Shown one piece after another: positions 18,592 to 29,004 of a stretch of 64,000 nt of DNA. Location: NCBI RefSeq assembly GCF_007830115.1, contig NZ_VLKP01000005.1, positions 176,766 through 240,765 on the forward strand, given 5' to 3'. The DNA is from Aerolutibacter ruishenii (GTDB lineage: Bacteria; Pseudomonadota; Gammaproteobacteria; Xanthomonadales; Xanthomonadaceae). The notes below the pieces were generated by a model, which did not search any database, was not told the DNA's origin, and was given only the letters and a program-made list of their open reading frames with translations. Position numbers and translations under genes: made by a program. The stretch's first letter is position 1. Every line of letters starts with the position of its first letter.

Positions 18592-18765
18592 GCCCCGCGC
18601 CCCGGCCCGTACGAGCACCGCCGGTTTGATGCCAGTCAAGCGCGTCGCACCCGCGACGACTAGCCTGCATCATATGGCCATGGTGGTTGCCTGCATCGCC
18701 CCTGCCGTGCGCCCGGGCGACGCCCACCACCTTTCACCCGTCCCGCACAATCCAGGAGCCTTACG

Positions 18766-19188
18766 ATGCACATCCTCCTCGCCGTTGACGGCAGCCCCGT
18801 CGCCACCCGCGCCGTCAAGCACGTCGCCAAGCTCGCCGCCAGCATGGCCAAGCCGCCCAAGGTGACGCTGATGTTCGCCGACGAGCCGCTGCTGCGCAGC
18901 GTGGCCGTCTCGCTGGGCGTGCAGGGCGTGGACAAGTACCACGCCGACAACGCCGCCTACGCCACGCGCAGCGCGCGCACCGCGCTCAACCGCGCCAAGA
19001 TCGCCTTCAAGGAAGACATGCGCGTGGGCCCGCCGGCACAGACCATCGTCAAGGCCGCCAAGGACCTCAAGGCCGACCTGATCGTGATGGGCTCGCGCGG
19101 CCACACCGCCCTGGCCAGCGTGTTCCTCGGCTCGGTGGCCACCAAGGTGATCGCCGAAAGCCCGGTGCCGGTGACGGTGGTGCGCTGA
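18766..19188 (+). CDS. Universal stress protein (UspA family, ATP-binding type)
   Basis: Single Usp domain of 140 residues. The N-terminal strand HILLAVDGSPVATRAVKH and the C-terminal GSRGHTALASVFLGSVATKV match the family; the latter carries the G-2x-G-9x-G(S/T) nucleotide motif (G-SR-GHTALASVFL-GS), so it is probably an ATP-binding member. The final PVPVTVVR strand is typical of the dimer edge. It is cytoplasmic, and the biochemical output of the family is generally undefined. It converges on the LOV-GGDEF-EAL gene with a 9-base gap between the stops. Confidence 0.92.
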   Translation: MHILLAVDGSPVATRAVKHVAKLAASMAKPPKVTLMFADEPLLRSVAVSLGVQGVDKYHADNAAYATRSARTALNRAKIAFKEDMRVGPPAQTIVKAAKDLKADLIVMGSRGHTALASVFLGSVATKVIAESPVPVTVVR

Positions 19189-19197
19189 GGCGCAGCC

Positions 19198-21603
19198 TCA
19201 GGCAGTACCGGCTTCCATCGGCCTGGACAGCGCGGCCACCACAGGGTGGTCCGCGGGCAGCGCCTTCACCATCAGCGCCACCGCACCCTCGAAGCGCGTC
19301 GGCTTGCCCAGGAAGTAGCCCTGCAACTCGTCCACGCCGTGCTCGGCCAGCCAGTCGCGCTGCGCCGGGGTTTCCACGCCCTCGGCCACGGTTTCCAGCT
19401 CCAGCGCCTTGGCCAGGGCGATCACCGACTGGCAGATCGAGCGGTCGCTGTCGTTGTCGGCCAGGTCGCGCACGAACGAGCGGTCGATCTTCAGGCGCCG
19501 GATCGGCAGGCGCTTGAGGTAGGACAGGCTCGAATAACCCGTGCCGAAGTCATCCACCGCGATGCTCACGCCCAGGTGCGTCAACGCCTCCATGGTCGCG
19601 ATGGCGCGCTCCGGGTTGTCCATGATCATCGACTCGGTGAGTTCCAGCTCCAGCGCGCCCGGGCGCAGCCCGTGGTCGACCATCGCCTGTTGCACATCCT
19701 CGTACAGCGATTCGGCGAACTGCGCCGCCGACACGTTCACCGCGATGCGGAACTGCCCCAGGCCCAGGGCCGACAGGCGCTTGTGGTGCTTCGCGGCCAT
19801 CGTCAGCACGCGGCGGCCCAGCTCACCGATCATGCCGCTTTCCTCGCACACCGTGATGAAGCGCCCGGGCGGGATCTCGCCCTGCTCCGGGTGGTTCCAT
19901 CGCACCAGCGCCTCCATCGCCACCGGACGCCCGTCGCGGTGGAACACCGGTTGGAACGCCAGCACGAATTCGTTGTTCTCGAATGCCTCGCGCAACTCCT
20001 TCACCAGTTGCAGACGCTCGGACGTGTTGGCGTCGAAGCTTGCGTCGTAGCCCACCGCGCGGTTACGACCCAGTCGCTTGGCCTGGTACATGGCCATGTC
20101 CGAGCGCATCAGCAGCGTGTCGGCGGTCGTACCTGAATCCGGATAGATGGCGTGCCCAATGCTCGGGGTGATGGCGTGCGACGTGCCGTCGATGATGATC
20201 GGCTGCGAAATAGCCTGCGTCACCCGCCCGATCACCGCGTTGCTCGAGGTGGGATCGCCCTGCTCGGTCAACAGCACCACGAACTCGTCCCCGCCGAAAC
20301 GCGCAACGGTATCGGTATCGCGCACCAGCCCTGACAGCCGCGAAGCGACCGCGCGCAGTACCTTGTCGCCAGCGGCGTGTCCCAGCGTGTCGTTGATCAG
20401 CTTGAAGTCATCCAGGTCGATGAACATCACCGCGACCTTCGAATTGCTCCGGTCGGCGACGCGGATCGCCTGCTCCAACCGGTCCACCAGCAGCTGGCGG
20501 TTGGGCAGCCCGGTCAGGTCATCGTGCGTGGCGCGGAAAGCCAGCTGCTCCTCGTAGTGCCGCTGCTCGGTCACGTCGTTGACGATGGCCACGTGGTGCG
20601 TGACCTCGCCATCGGGCGCGCGAAGCGGTGTCAGGTGCAGGTCGTTCCAGAACAGGCTGCCGTCGTGCCGGTAGTTGCGCAAGGTCACGCGCACGTCACG
20701 GCCCCCCTGAAGTGCGGAGCGGATTGCATCCACCGCCGCCTGTTCGCGGTCGCTGCCCTGCAGGAACCGGCAGTTGCGGCCCACCAGCTGCTCACTCGTG
20801 CAGCCGGTGATGCGCTCGAACGCCGGATTGACATAGATGATGGGGTGGTCGGTCAACGTGGCATCGGTGATCACGATGCCGCTGTCGGTGGTTTCCACCG
20901 CGCGGCGCAGCAGTCGCAGGTCGGTGGCGAAGCGGCGTTTTTCGTCGTCCCAGTTGGGGGCCGCATCGGTGGCCATATCACTTTGCAACGGTGCCGAATT
21001 CGGTGCGGGGGTGTGCGGCTGGACCAGCGCCGTGACCAGCAGGCAGGGCATGCCGGCGAACTCCAGGTCACGGACCTGCAGATGCGCCGCGAGCCGCCGC
21101 CCATCCGGCAACGGGAAGGACCAGAACTCGCCTGCGGCACGCTCCTCCGCACGACGCGTTGCCAGCGTATCCAACGTCCAGCCCAGTGAGTGTGCGGGGG
21201 AACCCTCGGCCGGGGCCGCGCCCTCGACCAGCCCAAGGCTGCTGCTCGCCGCAGCGTTGGCGGCCATCACGCAGCCCTTGGTGGGGCAATGGATCCACAT
21301 GGGCACGGGGCTATCGCCAAAGATTGCCCGCTGCTGCCCTTCCATGCGCCTGAGGCGCTCACGCGCCTGGTTCAGCTCACCCTGGCTGATGCCGGCGACG
21401 CGGTCGGCATCGAGCAGGGCCCGGTGCGCTGCGTCCAGTTGGGCCACCTGCACCCGGTGGCGGCGCAACAGCGAACCCACAAGCACGCCCGCCAGCAGCG
21501 TCACGAGCCCCGTGGTCACCAGTCCGCCCCAGGGCCACGCCGCCAGGATGTGAAGAGTTTCCGATGCCGTCACTGCCGCCGGTCTGCCATCGCTGTATCG
21601 CAT
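19198..21603 (-). CDS. Membrane LOV-GGDEF-EAL cyclic di-GMP protein
   Basis: An 801-residue c-di-GMP signalling protein. One membrane helix at about 17-46, a coiled segment to about 90, and a weak PAS-like region at 95-195. The LOV domain (about 235-347) has GRNCRFLQG with flavin-adduct C278, N310 (RNYRHDG) and N320 (FWN). The diguanylate cyclase has GGDEF at 437-441 and the inhibitory RxxD (R428, D431) five residues before it. The phosphodiesterase has E564AL, NVSAAQF, ELTES, DDFGTGYSS and the EGVET block. Both enzymatic domains look active. The position of the usual LOV glutamine is V341. The start at 21603 places the membrane helix near the N-terminus; it diverges from the muramidase-peptidase fusion. 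Confidence 0.93.
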   Translation of the reverse strand: MRYSDGRPAAVTASETLHILAAWPWGGLVTTGLVTLLAGVLVGSLLRRHRVQVAQLDAAHRALLDADRVAGISQGELNQARERLRRMEGQQRAIFGDSPVPMWIHCPTKGCVMAANAAASSSLGLVEGAAPAEGSPAHSLGWTLDTLATRRAEERAAGEFWSFPLPDGRRLAAHLQVRDLEFAGMPCLLVTALVQPHTPAPNSAPLQSDMATDAAPNWDDEKRRFATDLRLLRRAVETTDSGIVITDATLTDHPIIYVNPAFERITGCTSEQLVGRNCRFLQGSDREQAAVDAIRSALQGGRDVRVTLRNYRHDGSLFWNDLHLTPLRAPDGEVTHHVAIVNDVTEQRHYEEQLAFRATHDDLTGLPNRQLLVDRLEQAIRVADRSNSKVAVMFIDLDDFKLINDTLGHAAGDKVLRAVASRLSGLVRDTDTVARFGGDEFVVLLTEQGDPTSSNAVIGRVTQAISQPIIIDGTSHAITPSIGHAIYPDSGTTADTLLMRSDMAMYQAKRLGRNRAVGYDASFDANTSERLQLVKELREAFENNEFVLAFQPVFHRDGRPVAMEALVRWNHPEQGEIPPGRFITVCEESGMIGELGRRVLTMAAKHHKRLSALGLGQFRIAVNVSAAQFAESLYEDVQQAMVDHGLRPGALELELTESMIMDNPERAIATMEALTHLGVSIAVDDFGTGYSSLSYLKRLPIRRLKIDRSFVRDLADNDSDRSICQSVIALAKALELETVAEGVETPAQRDWLAEHGVDELQGYFLGKPTRFEGAVALMVKALPADHPVVAALSRPMEAGTA

Positions 21604-21821
21604 GCACCCAGGGGGCGCACCCCGTTGCGTTGGATGATGCCACAACGTTGCGGGACCTCTCACAACAGGATTGCTCCACGTAACACAATGCCGGGTGAGT
21701 TGCCCGCATGCGGTCCCGTGGTCCAACATCGGTGGCCTGCGCGCCCCGCCTTCGGCGTATCCACGGAGTGCGGGACACGGAGGTAGCGCCGCCCCCGCAG
21801 GGCCAACCATGGAGTGTTGCC

Positions 21822-24470
21822 ATGAACAAGGACGTCACCGATCTCGCCTGGACCGACCTGGCCAAGGCGCTGGAAGTCGAGGAAACCTGCCTGAAGGCGA
21901 TCGCCCGCGTGGAAACGGCAGGGCACGGATTCGTCACGGGGCGCAGCGGCAGACCCAAGATCCTGTTCGAAGGCCACGCCTTCCACCGCCTGACCGGTGG
22001 CCAGTTCGACGCCAGCCACCCCCACCTGAGCCATGCCGCCTGGGACCCGCGCAAGTACGCGCGTGACCAGGCCGGCGAATGGCAGCGCCTGGACGAAGCC
22101 TGCCAGCTCGATCGCCCCGCCGCGCTTCAGTCGGCCAGCTGGGGCCTGTTCCAGGTGATGGGCTTCAACTACCCGTATTGCGGGCACGACACCGTCGAGG
22201 CGTTTGTCGCGGCGCAGCACACCGACGCCGACGCGCACGTGTCGGCCTTCGCCCGGCTGGTGCTTCGCCCGCCCTTCCTGCAGGCGCTGCGCACGCGTGA
22301 CTGGGCCACGTTCGCCGCCGCGTACAACGGGCCGGGCCATGCCGTGCATCGTTACGAGGAGCGCCTGGCGGCTGCGTACGCACAACTGGTCGCGGAAGCG
22401 GCCGATGCCACTGCCAGGACCGGTACCGGCCATGGACGCAGGCAGTCCGGACGTGCATCAGCCAATGCGTCCTCACCCGCCACCGCCGCAGTGCCGTCCC
22501 TGCCCAGCCTGCGCGCCGTACCGCCGGGCCGCAGCCAGTTCGCGCCATTGGGCTCGGTCCGGCGGCGTCTGCCCAAGCGCCGCAACGTGCGCCCCGACCC
22601 CGTCGACCTGCGCGACTGGGAGTACCGCCCCAGCATCGCCATCGCCCCGCCCGACGCGATGCTGCCACTGGACCCCAACCCCACCAAGCAGCAGGGCGAC
22701 ACCAACGCCTGCACCGGGTTCGCGCTGGCCACGGTCATCGAATACCTGCTCGACCGCGGCCAGCGCCCCGTCGAGGCCATGTCGGGGCACATGCTCTACA
22801 ACATGGCCCGCCGCTACGACGAATGGGCCGAGGAAGATGAGGAGGACGACAGCGGCTCCTCCCTGCGTGGCGCGCTGAAGGGCTGGTCACGGCACGGCGC
22901 CAGCTGCGAGCGCCTGTGGCCACGCCAGCCCATGCCCCGCCCCAGACCGGGCTCGCAGGACGACTGGTGGCTCGATGCGGTCAAGCGCCCCCTGGGCGCG
23001 TACTACCGCATCGACCCCGACAACATCCGCGACATCCACATCGCACTGCGCGAAGCCGGTGCCGTGTATGCCAGCGCCTTCACCCACAAAGGCTGGGACG
23101 CGCAGTTGCAGCAGATGACGCTGCCCGCTCCCACGCAGCTGGACGAGATCCCCGCGATCAAGCACCACAGCGGCTCGCAGGAACAGGGCCACGCCTTCGC
23201 CATCGTCGGCTACACCCGCGCGGGCTTCATCATCCAGAACTCCTGGGGGGCCGAATGGGGCCGCGGCGGCTTCGCCGTGCTCACCTACGAGGACTGGACC
23301 GAGAACGCCATGGACTGCTGGGTGGTCCAACTGGGCGTGGTCACCGTCGAGCACGAAGCCGTGGCGGGTGCCACCACGATGCGGCTGGACGCGCGCACCG
23401 GCGCGGCCATCATCTCGCGCAATACCACGCTGGCCGACCACGAGATCGCGCCTTTCATCATCAACATGGAGAACGAAGGCCAACTCAGCCACCGCGGCCG
23501 CTTCCGCACCGGCCCCGAGGACCTGCGCCTGCTGCTGGAGCACCACCTGCCAGAAGCCTGCCGCGCGTGGGGCCTGGAAACGACCGATACGGTGGATATC
23601 GCGCTGTATGCCCATGGCGGCCTGACCGGCGAAGAGGCGGCTGCCGCCACGGCGCGCAGCTGGATCCCGCACCTGTACACCGAGCACGTCTTCCCCATCT
23701 TCCTGATGTGGGAGACCGACGCGTTCAGCACCTTGTCCAACATTTTCGAGGATGCGGTGAAGGGCGAAGCGGAGAAGACCGGCGGTGAGCGCTGGAACCG
23801 CTTCCGCCGGCGCTTCGAGGAATGGCGCGACGAACGCCTGGAGGGACTGGCGCGGCTGCCCGGCGGCAAGCTATGGGGCCAGATGAAGCAGAACGCCGAT
23901 GCGCTGTCCGGTGCGAAGAACGCCGGCATCGTGCAGCTGTTCGAGCTGTTCAAGCGCAAAGACCTGCAGGCCCGGTTGCCGCGCATCCGCCTGCACCTGA
24001 TCGGCCATTCCGCCGGCACCATCGTGCACACCTGGCTGGGCGGCCGCGCCCTGCGACGCGGATTGGACGTGGGCTCCATCAGCCTGCTGGCCCCGGCGGT
24101 CCGGCTGGACCTGTTCGACCAGCAACTGGGCGGCCATGTCGCGCAGCGACGCATCCCGGTACTGGTGTCCAACCTCACCGACGCCGCCGAACGTGCCGAC
24201 CCCACCTGCAAGCCCTACGGCAAGTCGTTGCTGTACCTCGTCGCCCGGTCCTTCGAGGACCATGAGGAGACGGCATTGCTGGGCATGGAGAAGCACCTGG
24301 TGCCCGCGCTGCCCACCCACGCCTGGGGCAGCCTGGTGCGGCAGCTGCCAACGCCGGGCGGCGCATGGGCGCCCAACACCCCGGCTGCACGCGCCACCAC
24401 GCATGGCGGACTGGACAACGATGCCGCCATCCGCGAGGCGGTGACGGCCTTCATCAAGGCGCGGGCGTAA
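21822..24470 (+). CDS. Muramidase / papain-like peptidase / serine hydrolase fusion
   Basis: An 882-residue protein with three apparent enzymes. Residues about 1-190: N-acetylmuramidase of the DUF3380 (PF11860) type, with the likely catalytic E31 in ARVETAGHGF, then GRPKILFEGHAFHRL and SWGLFQVMGFNY. Residues about 255-505: C1 papain-like peptidase, with Q290/Q291, nucleophile C297 (QQGDTNACTGFA), H457 (GHAFAIVGY) and N473 (IQNSWGAEWG). Residues about 585-830: alpha/beta-hydrolase-like, with YAHGGLTGEE, FLMWETDAF and nucleophile S730 in GHSAG. No signal peptide or membrane helix. A proline- and basic-rich linker joins domains one and two. GGAG precedes the ATG at 21822. No phage genes are nearby. 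Function is unknown. Confidence 0.85.
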   Translation: MNKDVTDLAWTDLAKALEVEETCLKAIARVETAGHGFVTGRSGRPKILFEGHAFHRLTGGQFDASHPHLSHAAWDPRKYARDQAGEWQRLDEACQLDRPAALQSASWGLFQVMGFNYPYCGHDTVEAFVAAQHTDADAHVSAFARLVLRPPFLQALRTRDWATFAAAYNGPGHAVHRYEERLAAAYAQLVAEAADATARTGTGHGRRQSGRASANASSPATAAVPSLPSLRAVPPGRSQFAPLGSVRRRLPKRRNVRPDPVDLRDWEYRPSIAIAPPDAMLPLDPNPTKQQGDTNACTGFALATVIEYLLDRGQRPVEAMSGHMLYNMARRYDEWAEEDEEDDSGSSLRGALKGWSRHGASCERLWPRQPMPRPRPGSQDDWWLDAVKRPLGAYYRIDPDNIRDIHIALREAGAVYASAFTHKGWDAQLQQMTLPAPTQLDEIPAIKHHSGSQEQGHAFAIVGYTRAGFIIQNSWGAEWGRGGFAVLTYEDWTENAMDCWVVQLGVVTVEHEAVAGATTMRLDARTGAAIISRNTTLADHEIAPFIINMENEGQLSHRGRFRTGPEDLRLLLEHHLPEACRAWGLETTDTVDIALYAHGGLTGEEAAAATARSWIPHLYTEHVFPIFLMWETDAFSTLSNIFEDAVKGEAEKTGGERWNRFRRRFEEWRDERLEGLARLPGGKLWGQMKQNADALSGAKNAGIVQLFELFKRKDLQARLPRIRLHLIGHSAGTIVHTWLGGRALRRGLDVGSISLLAPAVRLDLFDQQLGGHVAQRRIPVLVSNLTDAAERADPTCKPYGKSLLYLVARSFEDHEETALLGMEKHLVPALPTHAWGSLVRQLPTPGGAWAPNTPAARATTHGGLDNDAAIREAVTAFIKARA

Positions 24471-24520
24471 CGCGCGTCCGCAAGCCTGCGGTGCGGTGTG
24501 CCGGCCGGAAGCCGCGCGGC

Positions 24521-25435
<915 letters not shown>

Positions 25436-25508
25436 TGGGTCAGGGTCCGATGAAATGAAGCGTGGATTGTGACGCAATCATCCGTTTCATGGCGTGACAG
25501 CCGCGCGG

Positions 25509-26408
25509 TCAGCGCTCCGCCACCCCCAACTCGTCGAGCGCCTTGCGCATGACTTTTACCGTCGCGGCATGGAGCTTCTCGTTGTCCAGCGCGAAGCGGA
25601 TCGTCGCCTCGATCAAGCCCAAGTGGCTGCCGCAGTCAAAACGCGTACCCTGGAAGCGGTATGCATGCACCGGCTGCTCGCCCAGCAACTGCTGGATGGC
25701 ATCGGTCAGCTGGATCTCGCCACCCTTGCCCGGCGGCGTCTGCTCCAGCAGGTCGAAGATGCGGCCGTCCAGCACGTAACGCCCCACCACCGCCAGGGTG
25801 CTGGGCGCGTCCGCCGGAGCCGGCTTCTCCACCATCGATTTGACCAGGCCCGAGCGCCCGTCGAACGCGGGCGCGTCCACGATGCCGTAGCTGGCCGTCT
25901 TCTCGCGCGGCACGTCCTCCACCGCCACCACGCTACCGCCCTCGCGCTCGGCCAGGTCGGCCATCTGCTTCAGCGCGCCATCGCCCTGGCGGTTCCAGAT
26001 CAGGTCATCGGGCAACAACACCGCAAACGGCTCGTTGCCCACCACCGGCTTGGCGCACAGCACCGCATGGCCCAGGCCCAATGCCTCTGCCTGCGTCACG
26101 AACACCGCGCGCACGTGCGGAGGCAGGATGTTGCGGATCAGGTCCAGTTGCTCCTGCTTGCCCGCCTTTTCCAGCTTCTGCTCCAGCTCGTAGGCCTTGT
26201 CGAAGTAGTCGGCCACCGCGTGCTTGTAGCGGTTGGTCACGAACACCAGCGTGTCGCAGCCGGCCTCGATCGCCTCGTCCACCGCGTACTGGATCAGCGG
26301 CTTGTCGACGATCGGCATCATTTCCTTGGGCACGGTCTTGGTGGCCGGCAGGAAGCGGGTACCCAACCCCGCCACGGGAAACACGGCCTTGCGAATGCGA
26401 GCTGCCAT
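25509..26408 (-). CDS. galU: UTP-glucose-1-phosphate uridylyltransferase
   Basis: Makes UDP-glucose from UTP and glucose 1-phosphate for exopolysaccharide, LPS core and trehalose. The 299 residues are the normal GalU length. The nucleotide motif GLGTRFLPATKTVPKEMMPI is complete, as are VDKPLIQYAVDEA and the later FDCGSHLG metal-binding region. The start at 26408 (MAARIRKAVFPVAG) was preferred to an upstream ATG at 26435. It is the last gene of a four-gene minus-strand group for nucleotide sugars, with 60 bases separating it from xanB. Confidence 0.95.
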   Translation of the reverse strand: MAARIRKAVFPVAGLGTRFLPATKTVPKEMMPIVDKPLIQYAVDEAIEAGCDTLVFVTNRYKHAVADYFDKAYELEQKLEKAGKQEQLDLIRNILPPHVRAVFVTQAEALGLGHAVLCAKPVVGNEPFAVLLPDDLIWNRQGDGALKQMADLAEREGGSVVAVEDVPREKTASYGIVDAPAFDGRSGLVKSMVEKPAPADAPSTLAVVGRYVLDGRIFDLLEQTPPGKGGEIQLTDAIQQLLGEQPVHAYRFQGTRFDCGSHLGLIEATIRFALDNEKLHAATVKVMRKALDELGVAER

Positions 26409-26468
26409 CTGTACTCCTTCAATCCGTTCAATCACCGATGGCTTCCAAAGCCACCATCACACAACACG

Positions 26469-27866
26469 TCACCCGCGCCCATACACATCCTCGAAGCGCA
26501 CGATGTCGTCCTCGCCCAGGTAGCTGCCCGACTGCACCTCGATCAGCTCCAGCGGCACCACGCCCGGGTTCTCCAGGCGGTGCTTCACCCCCAGCGGGAT
26601 GTAGGTGCTCTGGTTCTCCGCCAGCAGGATCACCTCCTCGCCACGGGTGATGCGGCCGGTGCCACTGACCACGATCCAGTGCTCGGCGCGGTGGTGGTGC
26701 ATCTGCAGGCTCAGCGCAGCACCCGGCTTGACCGTGATGCGCTTGACCTGGAAGCGCTCGCCCATGTCGATGGAATCGTAGCTGCCCCACGGGCGGTACA
26801 CCTTGCGGTGCCAGGTCGGCTCGCTGCGGCCCTTCTGCTTCAGCGCGGACACAATGCCCTTGACCTCCTGCACGTGGTCCTTGTGCGCCACCAGCACTGC
26901 ATCGGCGGTGTCCACCACCACCACGTCCTGCAGCCCCAGCAGCGCCAGCAGCCGGCCGTCGCCCCATGCCAGCGTGTTGCGGCAGTCCTGCGCCAGCACG
27001 TCACCGTGGTGCGCGTTGCCGTCGCCATCCTGCTCGGCCACTTCCCACAGCGCCGACCAGCTGCCCACGTCGTTCCAGCCCACGTCGATGGGCAGGATGG
27101 CCGCGGCCTGGGTTTGCTCCATCACCGCGTAGTCGATCGAGTCCGACGGCGACGCCGCAAACGCGTCCTTGTCCAGGCGGACGAAATCCTCGTCGCGGCG
27201 GGCCCTGGCCAGCGCCTCGCGGCAGGCCGACAGCATCGCCGGCTGGTGCGCCGCCAACTCACCCAGGAACGCCGAGGCACGGAACATGAACATGCCGCTG
27301 TTCCAGAAGTAGTCGCCACTGGCCACATAGGTCTTGGCGGTCTCGGCATCGGGCTTTTCGACAAATTCGATGACACGGCGTACGCCGTCGCCCAACTCCG
27401 CCAGGATGTAGCCGTAGCCGGTTTCCGGTCCCGTGGGCACGATGCCGAAGGTGATCAACGCGCCATCTTCCGCCGCGCCCGCCGCCGCCTGCACCGCCTG
27501 GCGGAACGCCTCGGCGTTGATGATCACGTGGTCGGAAGGCAACACCAGCAGGATGGGATCATCGCCACCGCGCATGGCTTCCAGCGCGGCCACCGCAATC
27601 GCCGGCGCAGTGTTGCGCGCCACCGGTTCCAGCAGGATGGTCGCGCCGCCGCAGCCGGACTCGCGCAACTGCTCGGCCACCATGAATCGGTGGCCCTCGT
27701 TGGCCACCACGATGGGCGCCGCGGACGCCATTGGCGCCACCCTGCGCCACGTGGCCTGCAACATGGAGTCGTCGCCCACCAGGCTCAGGAACTGCTTGGG
27801 GAAGGCCTCGCGTGACAGCGGCCACAGCCGCGTACCCGAACCGCCGGACAGGATAACGGGGATCAT
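26469..27866 (-). CDS. xanB: Mannose-1-phosphate guanylyltransferase / mannose-6-phosphate isomerase
   Basis: Bifunctional enzyme making mannose 6-phosphate and GDP-mannose for surface polysaccharide; known as XanB in Xanthomonas, ManC/AlgA elsewhere. The 465 residues include the pyrophosphorylase motif LSGGSGTRLWPLSREAFPKQ at the N-terminus, FVEKP and the VGWNDVGSW block. A C-terminal cupin isomerase domain follows with RPWGSYDSI and the metal-binding QMHHHRAEHW. The start at 27866 (MIPVILSGG) fits the family. GDP-mannose here would feed a mannose-containing polymer; no glycosyltransferases lie within the window. Confidence 0.94.
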   Translation of the reverse strand: MIPVILSGGSGTRLWPLSREAFPKQFLSLVGDDSMLQATWRRVAPMASAAPIVVANEGHRFMVAEQLRESGCGGATILLEPVARNTAPAIAVAALEAMRGGDDPILLVLPSDHVIINAEAFRQAVQAAAGAAEDGALITFGIVPTGPETGYGYILAELGDGVRRVIEFVEKPDAETAKTYVASGDYFWNSGMFMFRASAFLGELAAHQPAMLSACREALARARRDEDFVRLDKDAFAASPSDSIDYAVMEQTQAAAILPIDVGWNDVGSWSALWEVAEQDGDGNAHHGDVLAQDCRNTLAWGDGRLLALLGLQDVVVVDTADAVLVAHKDHVQEVKGIVSALKQKGRSEPTWHRKVYRPWGSYDSIDMGERFQVKRITVKPGAALSLQMHHHRAEHWIVVSGTGRITRGEEVILLAENQSTYIPLGVKHRLENPGVVPLELIEVQSGSYLGEDDIVRFEDVYGRG

Positions 27867-27990
27867 GGGATGGAAATCTCTCCAGAATCGGCAACGCATG
27901 GACCAGCCATCGCCCGACGCGCGCGCCATAAGCGCGAAAACGACGGTCCAACCTCAAGCAGGGCGGTCCGGTTAGCCACGGCCAGGAAAA

Positions 27991-29001
27991 TCAAACCTTA
28001 TAGTAGCCGCGGTACCATGCCACGAAATCGGCCACGCCCTGCTCCACGGGCACGACCGGCCGATAGCCGACGTTGGCGATCAGATCGGAGACGTCCGCCT
28101 CTGTGTCGGGTACGTCGCCCGCCTGAAGAGGCAGCATTTCCATCTGCGCCTTGCGGCCCAGGCATTGCTCAAGCACCTCGATGTAGCGCAGCAATTCGAC
28201 CGGCCGCTCGTTGCCGATGTTGTACAAGCGATACGGGGCCACGCCACTGGTGGCCGGGTCGGGGGCATCCCCTCGCCATTCCACGTCCTTGCCAGGCACG
28301 ACATCCAGTGAGCGCACCACGCCCTCGACGATGTCACTCACGTAAGTGAAGCTGCGCTTGTGGCGGCCGTGATTGAACACGCGAATAGGCTGATCCTCGA
28401 GTATCGCTTTGGTGAAGAGGAAAAGTGCCATGTCCGGACGGCCCCAAGGGCCATACACGGTAAAGAAACGCAAGCCAGTGCTGGGAATGCCATAAAGATG
28501 GCTGTAGCTGTGGGCCATCTGCTCATTGGCCTTCTTGGTGGCCGCATACAACGTCAGGGGGTGCTCAGCCGAATCATGTTCCGAGAACGGCATGTTGGTG
28601 TTGGCGCCATACACGGAACTGGTGGAGGCATAGACCAGGTGCTCCACGCCATGATGGCGACAGCCTTCCAGGATATGCAGGAAGCCGGTGACGTTGCTCG
28701 ACACGTATATGTGCGGGTTCTGGGCAGCGTAACGCACGCCCGCTTGCGCAGCCAGGTTGATGACCCGCTGCGGCTTATGAGCGGCGAACGCGGCCTCCAC
28801 TGCTGCACGGTCGGCCAGGTCCGCCGTGATATGCGTGTATCCGGCGTGGCCCAGCAGTCGCGCCAGGCGGGCCTTCTTGAGGGTTACGTCGTAGTAATCA
28901 TTGAGGCTATCGAAGCCGATGACTTCATCGCCACGCGCGAGCAATGCGTGCGCCACGTGCGAGCCAATGAATCCGGCAGTGCCGGTCACGAGAATTTTCA
29001 T
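27991..29001 (-). CDS. NAD-dependent UDP-sugar epimerase (UDP-glucuronate 4-epimerase type)
   Basis: Extended SDR of 336 residues. GTAGFIG at 7-13 binds NAD; the catalytic Y-3x-K is in [10 protein letters not shown], with STSSVYG before it and the [16 protein letters not shown] block typical of the CapI/LspL UDP-glucuronate epimerases. It follows the UDP-sugar dehydrogenase by three bases on the same strand, so it most likely epimerises that enzyme's product. Whether the sugar is UDP-GlcA or an amino-sugar uronate is uncertain, because the dehydrogenase looks like the acetamido-sugar type. The DNA here is visibly less GC-rich than the neighbours. Confidence 0.88.
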   Translation of the reverse strand: MKILVTGTAGFIGSHVAHALLARGDEVIGFDSLNDYYDVTLKKARLARLLGHAGYTHITADLADRAAVEAAFAAHKPQRVINLAAQAGVRYAAQNPHIYVSSNVTGFLHILEGCRHHGVEHLVYASTSSVYGANTNMPFSEHDSAEHPLTLYAATKKANEQMAHSYSHLYGIPSTGLRFFTVYGPWGRPDMALFLFTKAILEDQPIRVFNHGRHKRSFTYVSDIVEGVVRSLDVVPGKDVEWRGDAPDPATSGVAPYRLYNIGNERPVELLRYIEVLEQCLGRKAQMEMLPLQAGDVPDTEADVSDLIANVGYRPVVPVEQGVADFVAWYRGYYKV

Positions 29002-29004
29002 TGG

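Noticed and set aside
21822..24470. Possible prophage endolysin remnant
   Set aside because: The muramidase type is common in phages, but there are no holin, tail, integrase or attachment sequences nearby and base composition matches the chromosome.
25494..27815. A 773-codon open frame opposite galU and xanB
   Set aside because: Antisense shadow of two clear enzymes in GC-rich DNA; translation is His/Arg/Gln/Leu-rich with no recognisable domain. The same applies to long opposite-strand frames over uvrC (41052-43712), sdhCDAB (54371-57118), the E1 gene (58710-61127), the TonB receptor (32629-35271) and msbA (45469-47274).
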